A stretch of DNA of 64,000 nucleotides from Kitasatospora sp052076145 (GCF_052076145.1 NZ_CP197246.1:1302001-1366000), one strand, 5' to 3'; counted from the first letter of the stretch, positions 34,312 through 43,111 are shown. Translations and numbers: made by a program. The notes: generated by a model from the sequence alone, not told the origin.

Positions 34312-35850
34312 CTATCGAGAGCGCCGCCGGGTCGGCGCCCCTGCGGCCCAGAAGGCGACGGCGATCAGGACGAAGACCACCAGCGGTACGGCCTCCGTCG
34401 CCAGGTAGGTCCACCGTTCGGAGGGGGCCCAGCCGGACGGTGCGTAGCCGGGGCCGAACCAGTCGGAGCCGAGGCCGGGGAGGAGGAGCTCCACGGTGGC
34501 GAAGGCGATCAGGACGGTCAACAGCCAGCCCACCGCACGGGGGTACCGGACCCGGTAGGGGCGGGGGACGTCGGGGTACTTGCGCCGCAGGACCGGCAGG
34601 GCGGGGAAGATCCCGAGGTAGCTGAGCAGGGTGGTGGAGACCGCGAGCGAGAGCACCGCACCGAAGAGCTTGGCGGCATTGCCCTCGGTGAGCTGGTGGG
34701 CGAGCACCAGGACGCCGGTGGCGACCAGCCCGCTGAGCAGGTTGACCCGGACGGGGGTGCCGAGCCGTTCGGAGATGACGCCGAGCGCACGCGGCGCGGC
34801 GCCGTCGTAGCCGGAGACGGCCAGCGCCCGGTCGGTGCCCATCAGCCAGGCGACGCCGGAGGAGAGCACGGTGAGGATGAAGAGCGCCGCGCAGACGTCG
34901 CCGAGGGCCAGACCGGCGCCGCTGAGTGTCACGGCGCCGTCCGCCCCGGTGGAGCCGCCGTAGACGGTGAAGACCTGCCGCATCGCGTCGAGGAAGCCGC
35001 CGAGCCCGGTGACGGCCTTGGCGGGCAGGACGACCAGGATGCCGAGGATCGGCACGCCGTAGAGCAGGACGGCGAGGATGCCGCTGCGGAAGATCGCGAA
35101 GGGCACGTCCCGCTGGGCGTCGACCATCTCGTCGCCGGCGCTGTTGGGCAGTTCGAAGCCGACGAAGTTGAACATCAACACCGGTACCAGGGCGACGAAT
35201 CCGGCCCACCCGGGGCTGAAGTCGGCGGCGCCGAAGCCGTGCACACCGTGCTGCGCGGCATAGGCCACCACCGTGACGGTGAAGAGCCCGAGCAGCACCA
35301 GCCGGGCCCAGCCGCCCAGTACCGGGATCCACTTGCCGATCCGGAAGGAGAGCACGGCGGCCAGGATGCCGAACCAGACGAACCCGAGGGTGAAGAGGTA
35401 GAAGCCGAGGGTGCCGAAGGGTCTGCCGTCCCGGAAGAAGGTGGTGAAGGCCGTCACCGCGGAGACCGAGAGGGTGCCGCCGAGCCAGACCGGGTTGGTG
35501 ACCCAGTACATGAAGTTGTTGACGGCAGCGGCGAGATGGCCGAAGGCGAGCCGGACCCAGAGGTAGGGGCCGCCCTCCTGCGGGAAGGCGGTGCCGAGCT
35601 CGGCGGTGAGCAGGGCGGAGGGGACGAAGAAGACGACCGCGAGCACGATCATCCAGGTGAAGGCCTGCGGCCCGTGGGCGGCAACGGTGCCGATGGTGTC
35701 GAGGCCGACGAGTGTGCAGAGCAGGAAGAAGAGGATGTCGAAGCGGCCGAAGTGGCGCTTCAGCTTGCGGAGTTCGAGATCGGATTCGTCGGTGCGAAGG
35801 ACCGGCGCGGCGAGGGGGGCTGAGGTGTCCACGGTGCAGATGCTGCACAT
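34312..35850 (-). CDS. APC-family amino acid/amine permease within the cluster
   Basis: About 512 residues with twelve to thirteen membrane helices. RFDILFFLLCTLVGLDTIGT (helix 1 break), AFPQEGGPYLWVR and FVGFELPNSAGDEMVDAQRD are the usual APC motifs, here closest to glutamate:GABA-antiporter-like or amine permeases. It lies between the reductase gene and the radical SAM genes but on the opposite strand. It may import a precursor or export a product. No good ribosome site is seen; starts at 35868 (TTG), 35850 (ATG) and 35835 (GTG) are all open, and I take the ATG. The true start is uncertain. Confidence 0.82.
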   Translation of the reverse strand: MCSICTVDTSAPLAAPVLRTDESDLELRKLKRHFGRFDILFFLLCTLVGLDTIGTVAAHGPQAFTWMIVLAVVFFVPSALLTAELGTAFPQEGGPYLWVRLAFGHLAAAVNNFMYWVTNPVWLGGTLSVSAVTAFTTFFRDGRPFGTLGFYLFTLGFVWFGILAAVLSFRIGKWIPVLGGWARLVLLGLFTVTVVAYAAQHGVHGFGAADFSPGWAGFVALVPVLMFNFVGFELPNSAGDEMVDAQRDVPFAIFRSGILAVLLYGVPILGILVVLPAKAVTGLGGFLDAMRQVFTVYGGSTGADGAVTLSGAGLALGDVCAALFILTVLSSGVAWLMGTDRALAVSGYDGAAPRALGVISERLGTPVRVNLLSGLVATGVLVLAHQLTEGNAAKLFGAVLSLAVSTTLLSYLGIFPALPVLRRKYPDVPRPYRVRYPRAVGWLLTVLIAFATVELLLPGLGSDWFGPGYAPSGWAPSERWTYLATEAVPLVVFVLIAVAFWAAGAPTRRRSR

Positions 35851-35875
35851 CGGTGCGACGCCGCACAAGAAGGCG

Positions 35876-36040
35876 TCAGAATTTCCTCCGAAACAGCATC
35901 GGCGCCGAAGAATTTCTCCCGCAGAACCCTCGTTACGGACATGCCTGCTGAATGATCTATCGTCAAATAATCTTCCAACTTCCTTGCAATCATTAGTTCT
36001 TGACCGATCGTCCGGGATTCGGCAAGACTGACTCCTTCGA
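35876..36040. promoter_or_regulatory. AT-rich divergent regulatory region before the radical SAM genes
   Basis: This stretch is visibly poorer in G and C than the rest of the window (for example ATGATCTATCGTCAAATAAT around 35955-35975). It separates the permease from the first radical SAM gene. TTGACC at 36000-36005 is a possible -35. Such AT-rich islands in these genomes are often bound by Lsr2, which would silence the cluster; that is inference. I saw no cobalamin-riboswitch core. Confidence 0.5.
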
Positions 36041-36080
36041 GCGACCCCGCACTTCGGCCACTCTCCTGGGAGTCCATCGC

Positions 36081-37670
36081 GTGAAGGTCAACCTCTACTA
36101 CGCACCATTCCCCTCGCAGATGTTCCGTGGCTGCGACGAGCCCATCAACACCGAGCGGCCGCTGAATCCCAAGAGCGCCCTGCCGACACTGGCGACCGGC
36201 CTGCGGATGTTCTCCCGGAGCATGGGGTTCGACTGCGACATCGAGATCGTCGACATGCAGCTCGGCGGTCAGCGCGTCCCCTACAAGACCATCCCGTACG
36301 GCCCGCACCTGCTGGACTGCTTCCGCTTCGGCTCTCCGTTCGAGGACTACGTCGAGACCGTCAAGGACGCCGAGATCCACGGGCTGACTTGCAACTTCAC
36401 CAACAGCGCGCAGATCACGGCGGATCTGGCGCAGTTCATCAAGAGCGTCAACCCGAAGGCGTTCGTGGTGGCCGGCGGCGTCGACCCGACGGCCCGGCCG
36501 CAGTACTACCTGGAGCGCGGCGTCGACCTCGTGGTGCAGGGCGAGGGCGAGTGGGTGTTCTCCCGGGTCGTCCAGGCCTGGGCCCAGGGCGGCGCCGAGG
36601 GCGTGTTCGGCGCCGCCGTGCCCAACACCGCGACCCGGGCCCGGACAACCCCGAAGGTCGACATGTCGCACCTCCTCGACATGAACACCCTGCCCCCGAT
36701 GGCACTCGACCTCGTCGGCGACCTCTCCCGCTACACCGACACCGCCGAGGGCCCGCCGCCGGAGGGGGTCGGCAGCAACTTCATCTGCTGGGAGACGTCC
36801 AGGGGCTGCGCCTGGCGCTGCTCGTTCTGCACCGCCCCCTCCCGTGGCAAGTACCGCTACATGTCGCCCGCCGCCGTCGAGAAGCACCTCAGGTACTTCC
36901 GCTCGCTGGGCATCCGCACCATCGTCTGGCAGGAGGACAACCCGCTCTCCCGCATCCAGCAGAACGGCACCGGCCACTTCCTGTACGACAGCGGCCGGGA
37001 GGAGCTGCTGGAGATCTTCCGGCTGTGCCGCGAGTACGGCTTCGCCTGGGAGTTCGCCAACGGCATCGAGTTCGGCAAGTTCAGCCGGGGCGGCCACTTC
37101 GACCACGAGCTGGCCGAGGCACTGCTCGGCAACGACAAGTCGGCGGACGGCTGGACGGGCTGCTACCGGGTACAGATTCCGCTCGACAACATGAACATCG
37201 GCAAGAGCCGCTTCCCCAAGCTGCTCGGCTTCGACGAGCAGGTCGATATCCTGGCGACAATGCTCACCGACTACGGCGTGGGCCACCAGACGTACGACCT
37301 CTTCATCGGGTACCCGGAGCAGGACGCCGCCGCCATCGACCAGTTCAACGAATACTGCCTGCGGATCAAGGACGAGTTGGGAACCCTCGGCGGCTCGGCC
37401 TACCAGCCGTACTTCAACGTCTTCAACCTCTCGCTGCTGCCCGGCGCGCGGGACTGGACGACGCTGCACAATCTGCTGGCCTTCGACGTGGAGGCGGACC
37501 CGGAGGTGATCGGGATCTTCCTCTCCGCCATCGACACCCCGCACTTCAGCTACTGGGACATCTACCGGAAGCGGCTGGAGATGACCAACTCGCTCAACGA
37601 CCGGGAGCTGCACCGTCTTTACGACGGCATCTACGCGGGCAGCGGTTCGATCGCCGGCCCGGGGGTGTGA
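36081..37670 (+). CDS. B12-binding-type radical SAM enzyme, first of a tandem pair
   Basis: 529 residues. An N-terminal Rossmann part resembles cobalamin-binding domains (VKDAEIHGLTCNF, AFVVAGGVDPTARPQYYL, GVDLVVQGEGEWVF, about residues 90-170). The radical SAM barrel follows, with SRGCAWRCSFC giving Cys243, Cys247 and Cys250 for the 4Fe-4S cluster. A DxHxxG cobalamin-ligand motif is absent, as in some members. These enzymes methylate unactivated carbons or perform ring rearrangements. The GTG start follows GGGAG by eight bases. It is separated by five bases from a paralogue, so they may act in sequence or as a heterodimer. Confidence 0.87.
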   Translation: MKVNLYYAPFPSQMFRGCDEPINTERPLNPKSALPTLATGLRMFSRSMGFDCDIEIVDMQLGGQRVPYKTIPYGPHLLDCFRFGSPFEDYVETVKDAEIHGLTCNFTNSAQITADLAQFIKSVNPKAFVVAGGVDPTARPQYYLERGVDLVVQGEGEWVFSRVVQAWAQGGAEGVFGAAVPNTATRARTTPKVDMSHLLDMNTLPPMALDLVGDLSRYTDTAEGPPPEGVGSNFICWETSRGCAWRCSFCTAPSRGKYRYMSPAAVEKHLRYFRSLGIRTIVWQEDNPLSRIQQNGTGHFLYDSGREELLEIFRLCREYGFAWEFANGIEFGKFSRGGHFDHELAEALLGNDKSADGWTGCYRVQIPLDNMNIGKSRFPKLLGFDEQVDILATMLTDYGVGHQTYDLFIGYPEQDAAAIDQFNEYCLRIKDELGTLGGSAYQPYFNVFNLSLLPGARDWTTLHNLLAFDVEADPEVIGIFLSAIDTPHFSYWDIYRKRLEMTNSLNDRELHRLYDGIYAGSGSIAGPGV

Positions 37671-37675
37671 GCGGC

Positions 37676-39241
37676 ATGCGCGTCGACCTGTACTACGCCC
37701 CCTACCCCGGCCAGCGGTTCGCCGGGGAGGCGGAGACGATCAGCCCCGTCCGGGTGCTCAACCCGAAGAGCGCGCTGGCCACGCTCGCGGCCGGCACCCG
37801 CAGCTACCTCGCGCAGTGGGGGGTCGAGGCCCAGCTGCGGATCATCGACACCCAGGTGGACGAGGACGAGCCGGTGCTCTACAAGTCCTTCGCCTACGGG
37901 CCGCGCACCATCGAATGCCTGCGCTACGGCGGCCGGTTCGAGCGCTACGACGGCACGCTGCGCGAGGCCGACGTCATCGGCATCTCCAACAACTTCACCA
38001 ACTCGGCGGGCTCCGTCGCCGACTTCGCCAAGCACGCGAAGGCCGTCAACCCGAACGCCCTGGTGGTCGGCGGCGGCATGGACGCCACCGCCCGGCCGGA
38101 GTGGTACCTCGACAACGGCTTCGACGTGATCGTCCAGCTGGACGGCGAGTACCTCTTCGCCAAGGTGGTCGAGGCCGTCGCCAAGCGGCAGCCGCTCAAG
38201 GAGGCGGTGTTCTGCCGGGAGTACCACGGCGGGCACATCGTCTTCGGCGGCCCGACCCTCAACCTCGACGAGCTGGAGCCGATGGCCCTCGATCTCGTCC
38301 CCAACTACCAGGACTACAACGACACCGGCGAGGGCACCCCGCCGCAGAGCGTCGCCACGCCGTTCATCTGCTTCGAGTCCTCCCGGGGCTGCTACCGCAC
38401 CTGCTCGTTCTGTGCGACGCCGATGCGCGGCAAGTACCGCCACATGTCACCCGAGGCGGTCGAGAAGCACTTCGCGTACTTCCGCGAGATGGGCATCCGC
38501 AACATCCTCTTCCAGGAGGACAACATCCTCTCCCGGCTCCAGCGCAGCGGCCGGGGCACCATGCTGCACCGCAGCGGCCGCGAGGAGGTCTTCGAGATCT
38601 TCCGGATGGCCCGGGAGTACGGCTTCTCCTGGGAGTTCGCCAACGGGCTGGAGTTCGGCAAGTTCCTCGACCTGGGCAAGCCGGATCTGGAACTGATGGA
38701 GCACCTGTTCTGGAGCGACCGCTCCGGCGAGGAGTGGCGCGGCTGCTACCGGGTGCAGATCCCGTTGGAGTTCCTCGGCGATGACCCGACCGCCAAGTTC
38801 AACAAACTGCGGGGTTTCGAGGAGGAGTTGGAGATCCTCGACGCGATGCTCGGCTTCGGCGTCACCTACCAGACCTTCAACGTGCTGATCGGCCACGACG
38901 GCGACGACCGGGCGGCCATCGACCACTACCTGCGCCGCAGCCTCCAACTGCGCGAGGCGCTGCTCAGCCGGGATTCCCGGGTGGTGCCGTACTTCAACGT
39001 CTACAACCGCACCCTGCTGCCCGGTACGGCCGACTTCCGGGACAAGCACCAGCGGCTGGAGTTCGACATCGAACAGAACCCCGAGGTGATCAGTGTCTAT
39101 CTCTCGCCGATGAACAGCGAGCATCTCTCCTACTACGATCTTCTCGACGAACGACTCCGCATGATGCGGGAGTTGAACGGCGACCTGATCGACCAGTACG
39201 ACGGTATTCACCGCAAACCGCTGATCGAGACCAGCGGTTGA
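37676..39241 (+). CDS. B12-binding-type radical SAM enzyme, second of a tandem pair
   Basis: 521 residues, colinear with the upstream gene: a YYAPYPGQRF front, LNPKSALATLAAGTRSYL, a cobalamin-binding-like part (VVGGGMDATARPEWYL, GFDVIVQLDGEYLF) and the SAM cluster motif SRGCYRTCSFC (Cys239, Cys243, Cys246). Both also share YGFxWEFANGxEFGKF and CYRVQIPL downstream of the cluster, which look like subfamily-specific motifs. The GEGE of the first protein is DGEY here, and the linker regions differ, so the pair has diverged. Clear start five bases after the preceding stop. Confidence 0.87.
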   Translation: MRVDLYYAPYPGQRFAGEAETISPVRVLNPKSALATLAAGTRSYLAQWGVEAQLRIIDTQVDEDEPVLYKSFAYGPRTIECLRYGGRFERYDGTLREADVIGISNNFTNSAGSVADFAKHAKAVNPNALVVGGGMDATARPEWYLDNGFDVIVQLDGEYLFAKVVEAVAKRQPLKEAVFCREYHGGHIVFGGPTLNLDELEPMALDLVPNYQDYNDTGEGTPPQSVATPFICFESSRGCYRTCSFCATPMRGKYRHMSPEAVEKHFAYFREMGIRNILFQEDNILSRLQRSGRGTMLHRSGREEVFEIFRMAREYGFSWEFANGLEFGKFLDLGKPDLELMEHLFWSDRSGEEWRGCYRVQIPLEFLGDDPTAKFNKLRGFEEELEILDAMLGFGVTYQTFNVLIGHDGDDRAAIDHYLRRSLQLREALLSRDSRVVPYFNVYNRTLLPGTADFRDKHQRLEFDIEQNPEVISVYLSPMNSEHLSYYDLLDERLRMMRELNGDLIDQYDGIHRKPLIETSG

Positions 39242-39263
39242 CGCACGAGGAGTACGGAACGAC

Positions 39264-40526
39264 GTGACGGCACCACCGCGCCGGCGGTACGGATTCGGCG
39301 CCCTGTGGCTCGGCCAGAGCCTCTCGCTGGCCGGCACCCAGGTCGGCATGCTGGCCATCCCGCTGGTCGCGGTGGTGTCACTCGGCGCGAGCGCCGGGCA
39401 GTTGGGGGTGATCGGGGCGCTGCGCTACCTGCCGTTCCTGCTCTTCGCACTGCCGCTCGGCCCGCTCGTCGACCGGGGAGACCGCCGACGGCTGATGCTG
39501 ATCGCGGACGCCGCACGGGCGGTACTGGTGCTGGTCGTGCCGGTGCTGTACGCGGTGGGCCGGCTGCACCTGTGGTGGCTGTACGTCGTGCCGTTCCTGC
39601 TCGGCATCTTCCAGGTGCTCTTCGACTCGGCCTATCTCGCCTTCGTACCCCAACTCGTGGGCCGGGCGAGGCTGACCCGGGCCAACCGCAACCTCCAGGC
39701 CAGCCAGTCCGCCGCGGACCTCGGCGGGCCCGGCCTCGGCGGGCTGATCTGCGGCGCGGTCGGCGCACCTGCCGCCCTGCTGCTCGACTCGGTCTCCTTC
39801 GTCTGCTCGGCCGTCACCCTGGCGCTGATCAGGCCGGTGGCCCGGCAGTCCGTCGAGAAGCTGCCGCGCGGCAGCGCCCGGCAGACCGCCGCCGCCTGGT
39901 GGCAGGACGTCCGGGTCGGGCTGGTGTTCGTCTTCGGCCAGCCCGAGCTGCGGGCCCTGGCCATCGAGACGGCCGTGTTCAACGCCTGCGAGCAGGGTGC
40001 CCTGGTCCTCTATCTGGTCTATGCGGTACGGGAGTTGGGCTTCTCGCCGCTGCTGCTCGGGGTCTCCCTGGCGGCGGCGGGTGTCGGCGCACTGATCGGC
40101 ACCTTCTTCTCCGAGGGCTCGGCCCGCCGGATCGGCCTGGGCCCGACCATCGTGGCCGGCTCGGCGGTCGGCTGCGGCGCGTACCTGCTGGTGCCCGCCG
40201 CAACGGGCAGCCGCCCGGCCGTCTTCGCCGTCGTGTGCGCGGGCTTCGCCCTCTCCGGTCTGGCCACCGGCGTCTCCAACGTGCTCCAGGTCTCGCTGCG
40301 GCAGACCCTCACCCCGGATTCGCTGACCGGCCGGATGACCGCCTCCTTCCGGTTCGTGGCGTACGGCACGGTGCCGCTCGGCACCCTCGCGGGCGGCGCG
40401 CTCGGCACCGCGATCGGGCTGCGCGAGGCGCTCTGGGTGATGTCCGGCGCCCTGCTGCTCGGGCCGCTGGCGATCATCTGTTCGCCGCTGCCCCGGCGGC
40501 GCGCGCTGCCGGAACCTGCGGTCTGA
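39264..40526 (+). CDS. MFS transporter (MFS_3/enterobactin-exporter-like), probable product exporter
   Basis: 420 residues and twelve membrane helices. GQSLSLAGTQVGMLAIPLVA, LPLGPLVDRGDRRRLMLIAD (motif A) and LTRANRNLQASQSAADLGGPG are characteristic of the EntS-like MFS_3 group of small exporters. It sits 22 bases after the second radical SAM gene in the same direction, so it probably belongs to that operon and exports the product, also giving self-resistance. GTG start; GAGGAG lies somewhat far upstream. Confidence 0.85.
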   Translation: MTAPPRRRYGFGALWLGQSLSLAGTQVGMLAIPLVAVVSLGASAGQLGVIGALRYLPFLLFALPLGPLVDRGDRRRLMLIADAARAVLVLVVPVLYAVGRLHLWWLYVVPFLLGIFQVLFDSAYLAFVPQLVGRARLTRANRNLQASQSAADLGGPGLGGLICGAVGAPAALLLDSVSFVCSAVTLALIRPVARQSVEKLPRGSARQTAAAWWQDVRVGLVFVFGQPELRALAIETAVFNACEQGALVLYLVYAVRELGFSPLLLGVSLAAAGVGALIGTFFSEGSARRIGLGPTIVAGSAVGCGAYLLVPAATGSRPAVFAVVCAGFALSGLATGVSNVLQVSLRQTLTPDSLTGRMTASFRFVAYGTVPLGTLAGGALGTAIGLREALWVMSGALLLGPLAIICSPLPRRRALPEPAV

Positions 40527-40576
40527 CGGATGATCAACACGCCCTGCCGGTAACGTGTTCGACCCACCGGCGCCGA

Positions 40577-40582
40577 TAGAAT
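40577..40582 (+). promoter_or_regulatory. Possible -10 element before the LysA-like gene
   Basis: TAGAAT lies 43 bases upstream of the LysA-like start in a 99-base gap. No good -35 is seen at 16-18 bases, so this is weak evidence for a separate promoter. Confidence 0.25.
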
Positions 40583-40625
40583 CGCCACGACTGAACCGAC
40601 TGCACGGCTCTCGGAAGGACGCACG

Positions 40626-41936
40626 GTGGACAGGTTTCGCTACCACGACGGAGTGCTGCGTTGCGAGGGGGTGGACCTGGAGGCGTTGGCCGTCGAGCAC
40701 GGCACTCCGACGTACGTCTACTCGCGCGACACCTTCCGCACCCACCTCGCGGATCTGACCGCCGCCTTCGCCGAGTTGGACCCACTGGTCTGCTACGCGG
40801 TGAAGACCTGCAGCAACCTGCACCTGCTGCACGAGCTCGGCGCGGGCGGCGCGGGCGCCGACGTCGTCAGCGGCGGCGAACTCCACCGGGCCCTCACAGC
40901 GGGCATCCCGGCCGAGCGGATCGTCTTCGCCGGGGTCGGCAAGTCCGAGGAGGAGCTGCGCGAGGCCGTCGCCGCCGGGATCGCCTGTGTCAACATCGAA
41001 TCCGAGTCCGAGCTCGAACTCCTGGCCCGCGTCGCCCAGTCGATGGGCCGCACCGTCCGGGCCGCGATCCGGGTCAACCCCGACGTGCAGGGCCACGGCA
41101 CCCCCGAGAAGACCACCACCGGCACCAAGGGCAGCAAGTTCGGCATCGACCTGGAGCGGGTGCCCCGGCTGTTCACCCGCGCCGCCCTCTTCGACCACGT
41201 CCGCCTGATCGGCGTGCACGTGCACCTCGGCTCGCCGATCTACTCCCCCGAGCCGTACGTCACCGCGCTCACCCGGGTGCTGGAGCTGGTCGACAAGCTC
41301 CGGGCGGACGGGCACGAGATCGAACTCGTCAACATGGGCGGCGGGTTCGCCGCCGAGTACGAGACCGGCGTCGCCCCCGGCTGGGGCGCCTACGCGAACG
41401 CCATCGTGCCGGTCCTCAAGCCCTTCGTCGAGGGCGGCGGCCGGGTCGTGATGGAGCCCGGCCGCTCGATCGCCGCCAACGCGGGCGTACTGCTGACGCG
41501 GGTGCGCTACCTCAAGGACGCCGGGCCGCACCGCGTCGCCATCGTCGACGCCGGGATGAACAACCTGATCCGCGCCGCCCTCTACGACTCGTTCCACTTC
41601 ATGTGGCCCGTCCGCCCGGCCGACGGCCTGGTGCCCCCGGGCCGCGCCGAGCGGGTCGCCCTGCCCGGCCTGAGCACGTACGACATCGCCGGGCCGATCT
41701 GCGAGTCCACCGACTACCTCGCCCGCGAGCGGGAGCTGCCCAGGCTCACCGAAGGCGATCTGGTCTGCATCTTCGGCGCAGGCGCCTACGGCATGGCGAT
41801 GGCCAGCCAGTACAACTCCTCGCTGCGCCCGGCCGAGGTGCTGGTCGACGGCGAAGGCTCCCGGCTGATCCGCCGCCGGGACACCTACGCCGACCTGGTC
41901 GAGGCGGAACTCGGGCTCCCGGGAGGCGAGTTCTAG
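40626..41936 (+). CDS. LysA-like fold-III PLP decarboxylase at the end of the cluster
   Basis: 436 residues. PLP binds Lys60 in CYAVKTCSN; HVHLGSPI, the glycine loop NMGGGFA, EPGRSI and the intersubunit CESTDYLARERELP complete the diaminopimelate decarboxylase pattern. The family canon has CESGD where this has CESTD, and HIGSQ/N where this has HLGSP. Such changes occur in homologues that decarboxylate other amino acids or carrier-bound glutamyl groups, as BtrK does in butirosin. It could be housekeeping LysA, but the context argues for a pathway enzyme. GGAAGGA seven bases before the GTG sets the start. Confidence 0.85.
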   Translation: MDRFRYHDGVLRCEGVDLEALAVEHGTPTYVYSRDTFRTHLADLTAAFAELDPLVCYAVKTCSNLHLLHELGAGGAGADVVSGGELHRALTAGIPAERIVFAGVGKSEEELREAVAAGIACVNIESESELELLARVAQSMGRTVRAAIRVNPDVQGHGTPEKTTTGTKGSKFGIDLERVPRLFTRAALFDHVRLIGVHVHLGSPIYSPEPYVTALTRVLELVDKLRADGHEIELVNMGGGFAAEYETGVAPGWGAYANAIVPVLKPFVEGGGRVVMEPGRSIAANAGVLLTRVRYLKDAGPHRVAIVDAGMNNLIRAALYDSFHFMWPVRPADGLVPPGRAERVALPGLSTYDIAGPICESTDYLARERELPRLTEGDLVCIFGAGAYGMAMASQYNSSLRPAEVLVDGEGSRLIRRRDTYADLVEAELGLPGGEF

Positions 41937-42232
41937 GCGGGCCCGGCCGCGAAGGCCGCGCGGACGGCCTTCAGCGCGTCGTCCAGCGTCGGGGCGAGTT
42001 CGTCGTGGCCGGTGAAGCCGTCGTCCTCACCCGGGTCGACCGTCCAGCCGTAGCCGGTGTCGGGGTGCCCGTCGATGGTCGCCGAGTGCCGGTCGCTGCT
42101 CACCGTGACGGCGACGTTCCCGGCCGGGAACTCGGTGATCTCGGTGTGCACCTCCCCCAGGACACGCCTGACGGCCTCCCGGGCACTCTGCGCATTACTG
42201 ACGCCCTCGGTGTTCACGACCTCATCGCTCAT
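41933..42232 (-). CDS. Small acidic protein of unknown function
   Basis: 99 residues and acidic. A helical stretch (SAREAVRRVLGEVHTEI) is followed by strands (NVAVTVSSDRHSATIDG) and a final helix (TLDDALKAVRAAFAAG). I cannot name a family. GAGGAGG eight bases before the ATG and high third-position GC support it as real. It converges on the LysA-like gene with a four-base overlap. Confidence 0.6.
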   Translation of the reverse strand: MSDEVVNTEGVSNAQSAREAVRRVLGEVHTEITEFPAGNVAVTVSSDRHSATIDGHPDTGYGWTVDPGEDDGFTGHDELAPTLDDALKAVRAAFAAGPA

Positions 42233-42303
42233 GACAGCGGCCTCCTCGGCACCAATCCGGCCCCCGGCTCCACAGTAGGGGCCTGCCTGACAATTCGCGG
42301 CGG

Positions 42304-42990
42304 CTACAGCCCGTAGCGGCGGGCCGCCTCCTGCTGCTGGGCGAGACCGCGCAGGCCCAGCAGGACGGGATCGAACAGCACCGCGGAGGCGACGGCCTCC
42401 TCCACCTGTTCGACGGAGGTGCGCAGACGCTCCATCCGGTCGAGGTCGTGGACCGCCGTCTGCTCCATCAACCGGGCGTACGGCGCGAGGTCGTCCGCGT
42501 CGAGCGGGTAGCCGAGCCGCTGCAGCGAGGCGACCGTCGCGACGAGCTCGCGGTAGACCGGGGAGAGCGGGCCGATCGCGGCCACGTCGGCCCAGCCGAG
42601 CCGGGCGATCAGGTCGGAGATCTGCCGGCGGGCGGCAGCCGTCGCGGGGTCGTCCTGGCCGGCCTCGTCCTGCCCGTGGCCGTCCTGCTCGGCTTCGTCC
42701 GGCGCGGCTTCGGTTGCCCGGGGCAGCGCCCAGAGCGCGGCGCCGAGCCGGGTGGTGCGCCCGAGCGACTCGTCGTCGACCTGGACGAGCACCTCGCGGA
42801 CGGCGGCCACCGACATCCGCCCGACCTGGATCATCGCCCGCACCAGCCGCAACCGGCGCAGGTGCGACTCGTCGTACTCGGCCTGTGTGGCGTTCACCAG
42901 GCGGCCCGGCGGCAGCAGGCCCTCACGCAGGTAGTACTTGATCGTGGCGATGGAGACCCGGCTCTGCTCGCTCAGATCGGCCAGGCGCAT
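42304..42990 (-). CDS. MerR-family transcriptional regulator
   Basis: 228 residues. The MerR winged helix covers the first 70 residues (MRLADLSEQSRVSIATIKYYL, REGLLPPGR, ESHLRRLRLVRAM). A long helical C-terminal part is interrupted by an acidic, Gln-rich linker (about residues 105-130). No Cys suggests a metal sensor; an organic ligand is likelier. GAGGGG eight bases before the ATG at 42990 is convincing; an earlier in-frame start would run through the operator region. It diverges from the DUF4188 gene. Confidence 0.88.
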   Translation of the reverse strand: MRLADLSEQSRVSIATIKYYLREGLLPPGRLVNATQAEYDESHLRRLRLVRAMIQVGRMSVAAVREVLVQVDDESLGRTTRLGAALWALPRATEAAPDEAEQDGHGQDEAGQDDPATAAARRQISDLIARLGWADVAAIGPLSPVYRELVATVASLQRLGYPLDADDLAPYARLMEQTAVHDLDRMERLRTSVEQVEEAVASAVLFDPVLLGLRGLAQQQEAARRYGL

Positions 42991-43004
42991 GGTCTTGTGC
43001 CCCT

Positions 43005-43070
43005 CATTGAATAGTGCCACTATCCGATGCATTGGACAGCGCGACTATCCAATGCGGGACCATCCAATCA
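43005..43070. promoter_or_regulatory. MerR operator region with several repeated half-sites
   Basis: ATAGTG-C-CACTAT (43011-43023) is a perfect 13-base palindrome. It overlaps TCCGATGCATTGGA (43023-43036), a near-palindrome. TATCCGAT (43021), TATCCAAT (43046) and CATCCAAT (43061) repeat one half-site three times. All lie between the divergent MerR and DUF4188 genes. Confidence 0.55.
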
Positions 43071-43111
43071 CGGGCGGGCGCAGCCGCACCGCCGGTCGCC
43101 AGGGGGGCGCC

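Noticed and set aside
35869..36080. Cobalamin riboswitch upstream of the B12-type enzymes
   Set aside because: No B12-box-like core or the expected stem arrangement was found in the leader.
36389..39241. A 950-codon frame that would fuse both radical SAM genes
   Set aside because: The first half is an out-of-frame reading of the first radical SAM gene. The second gene has its own ATG at 37676.
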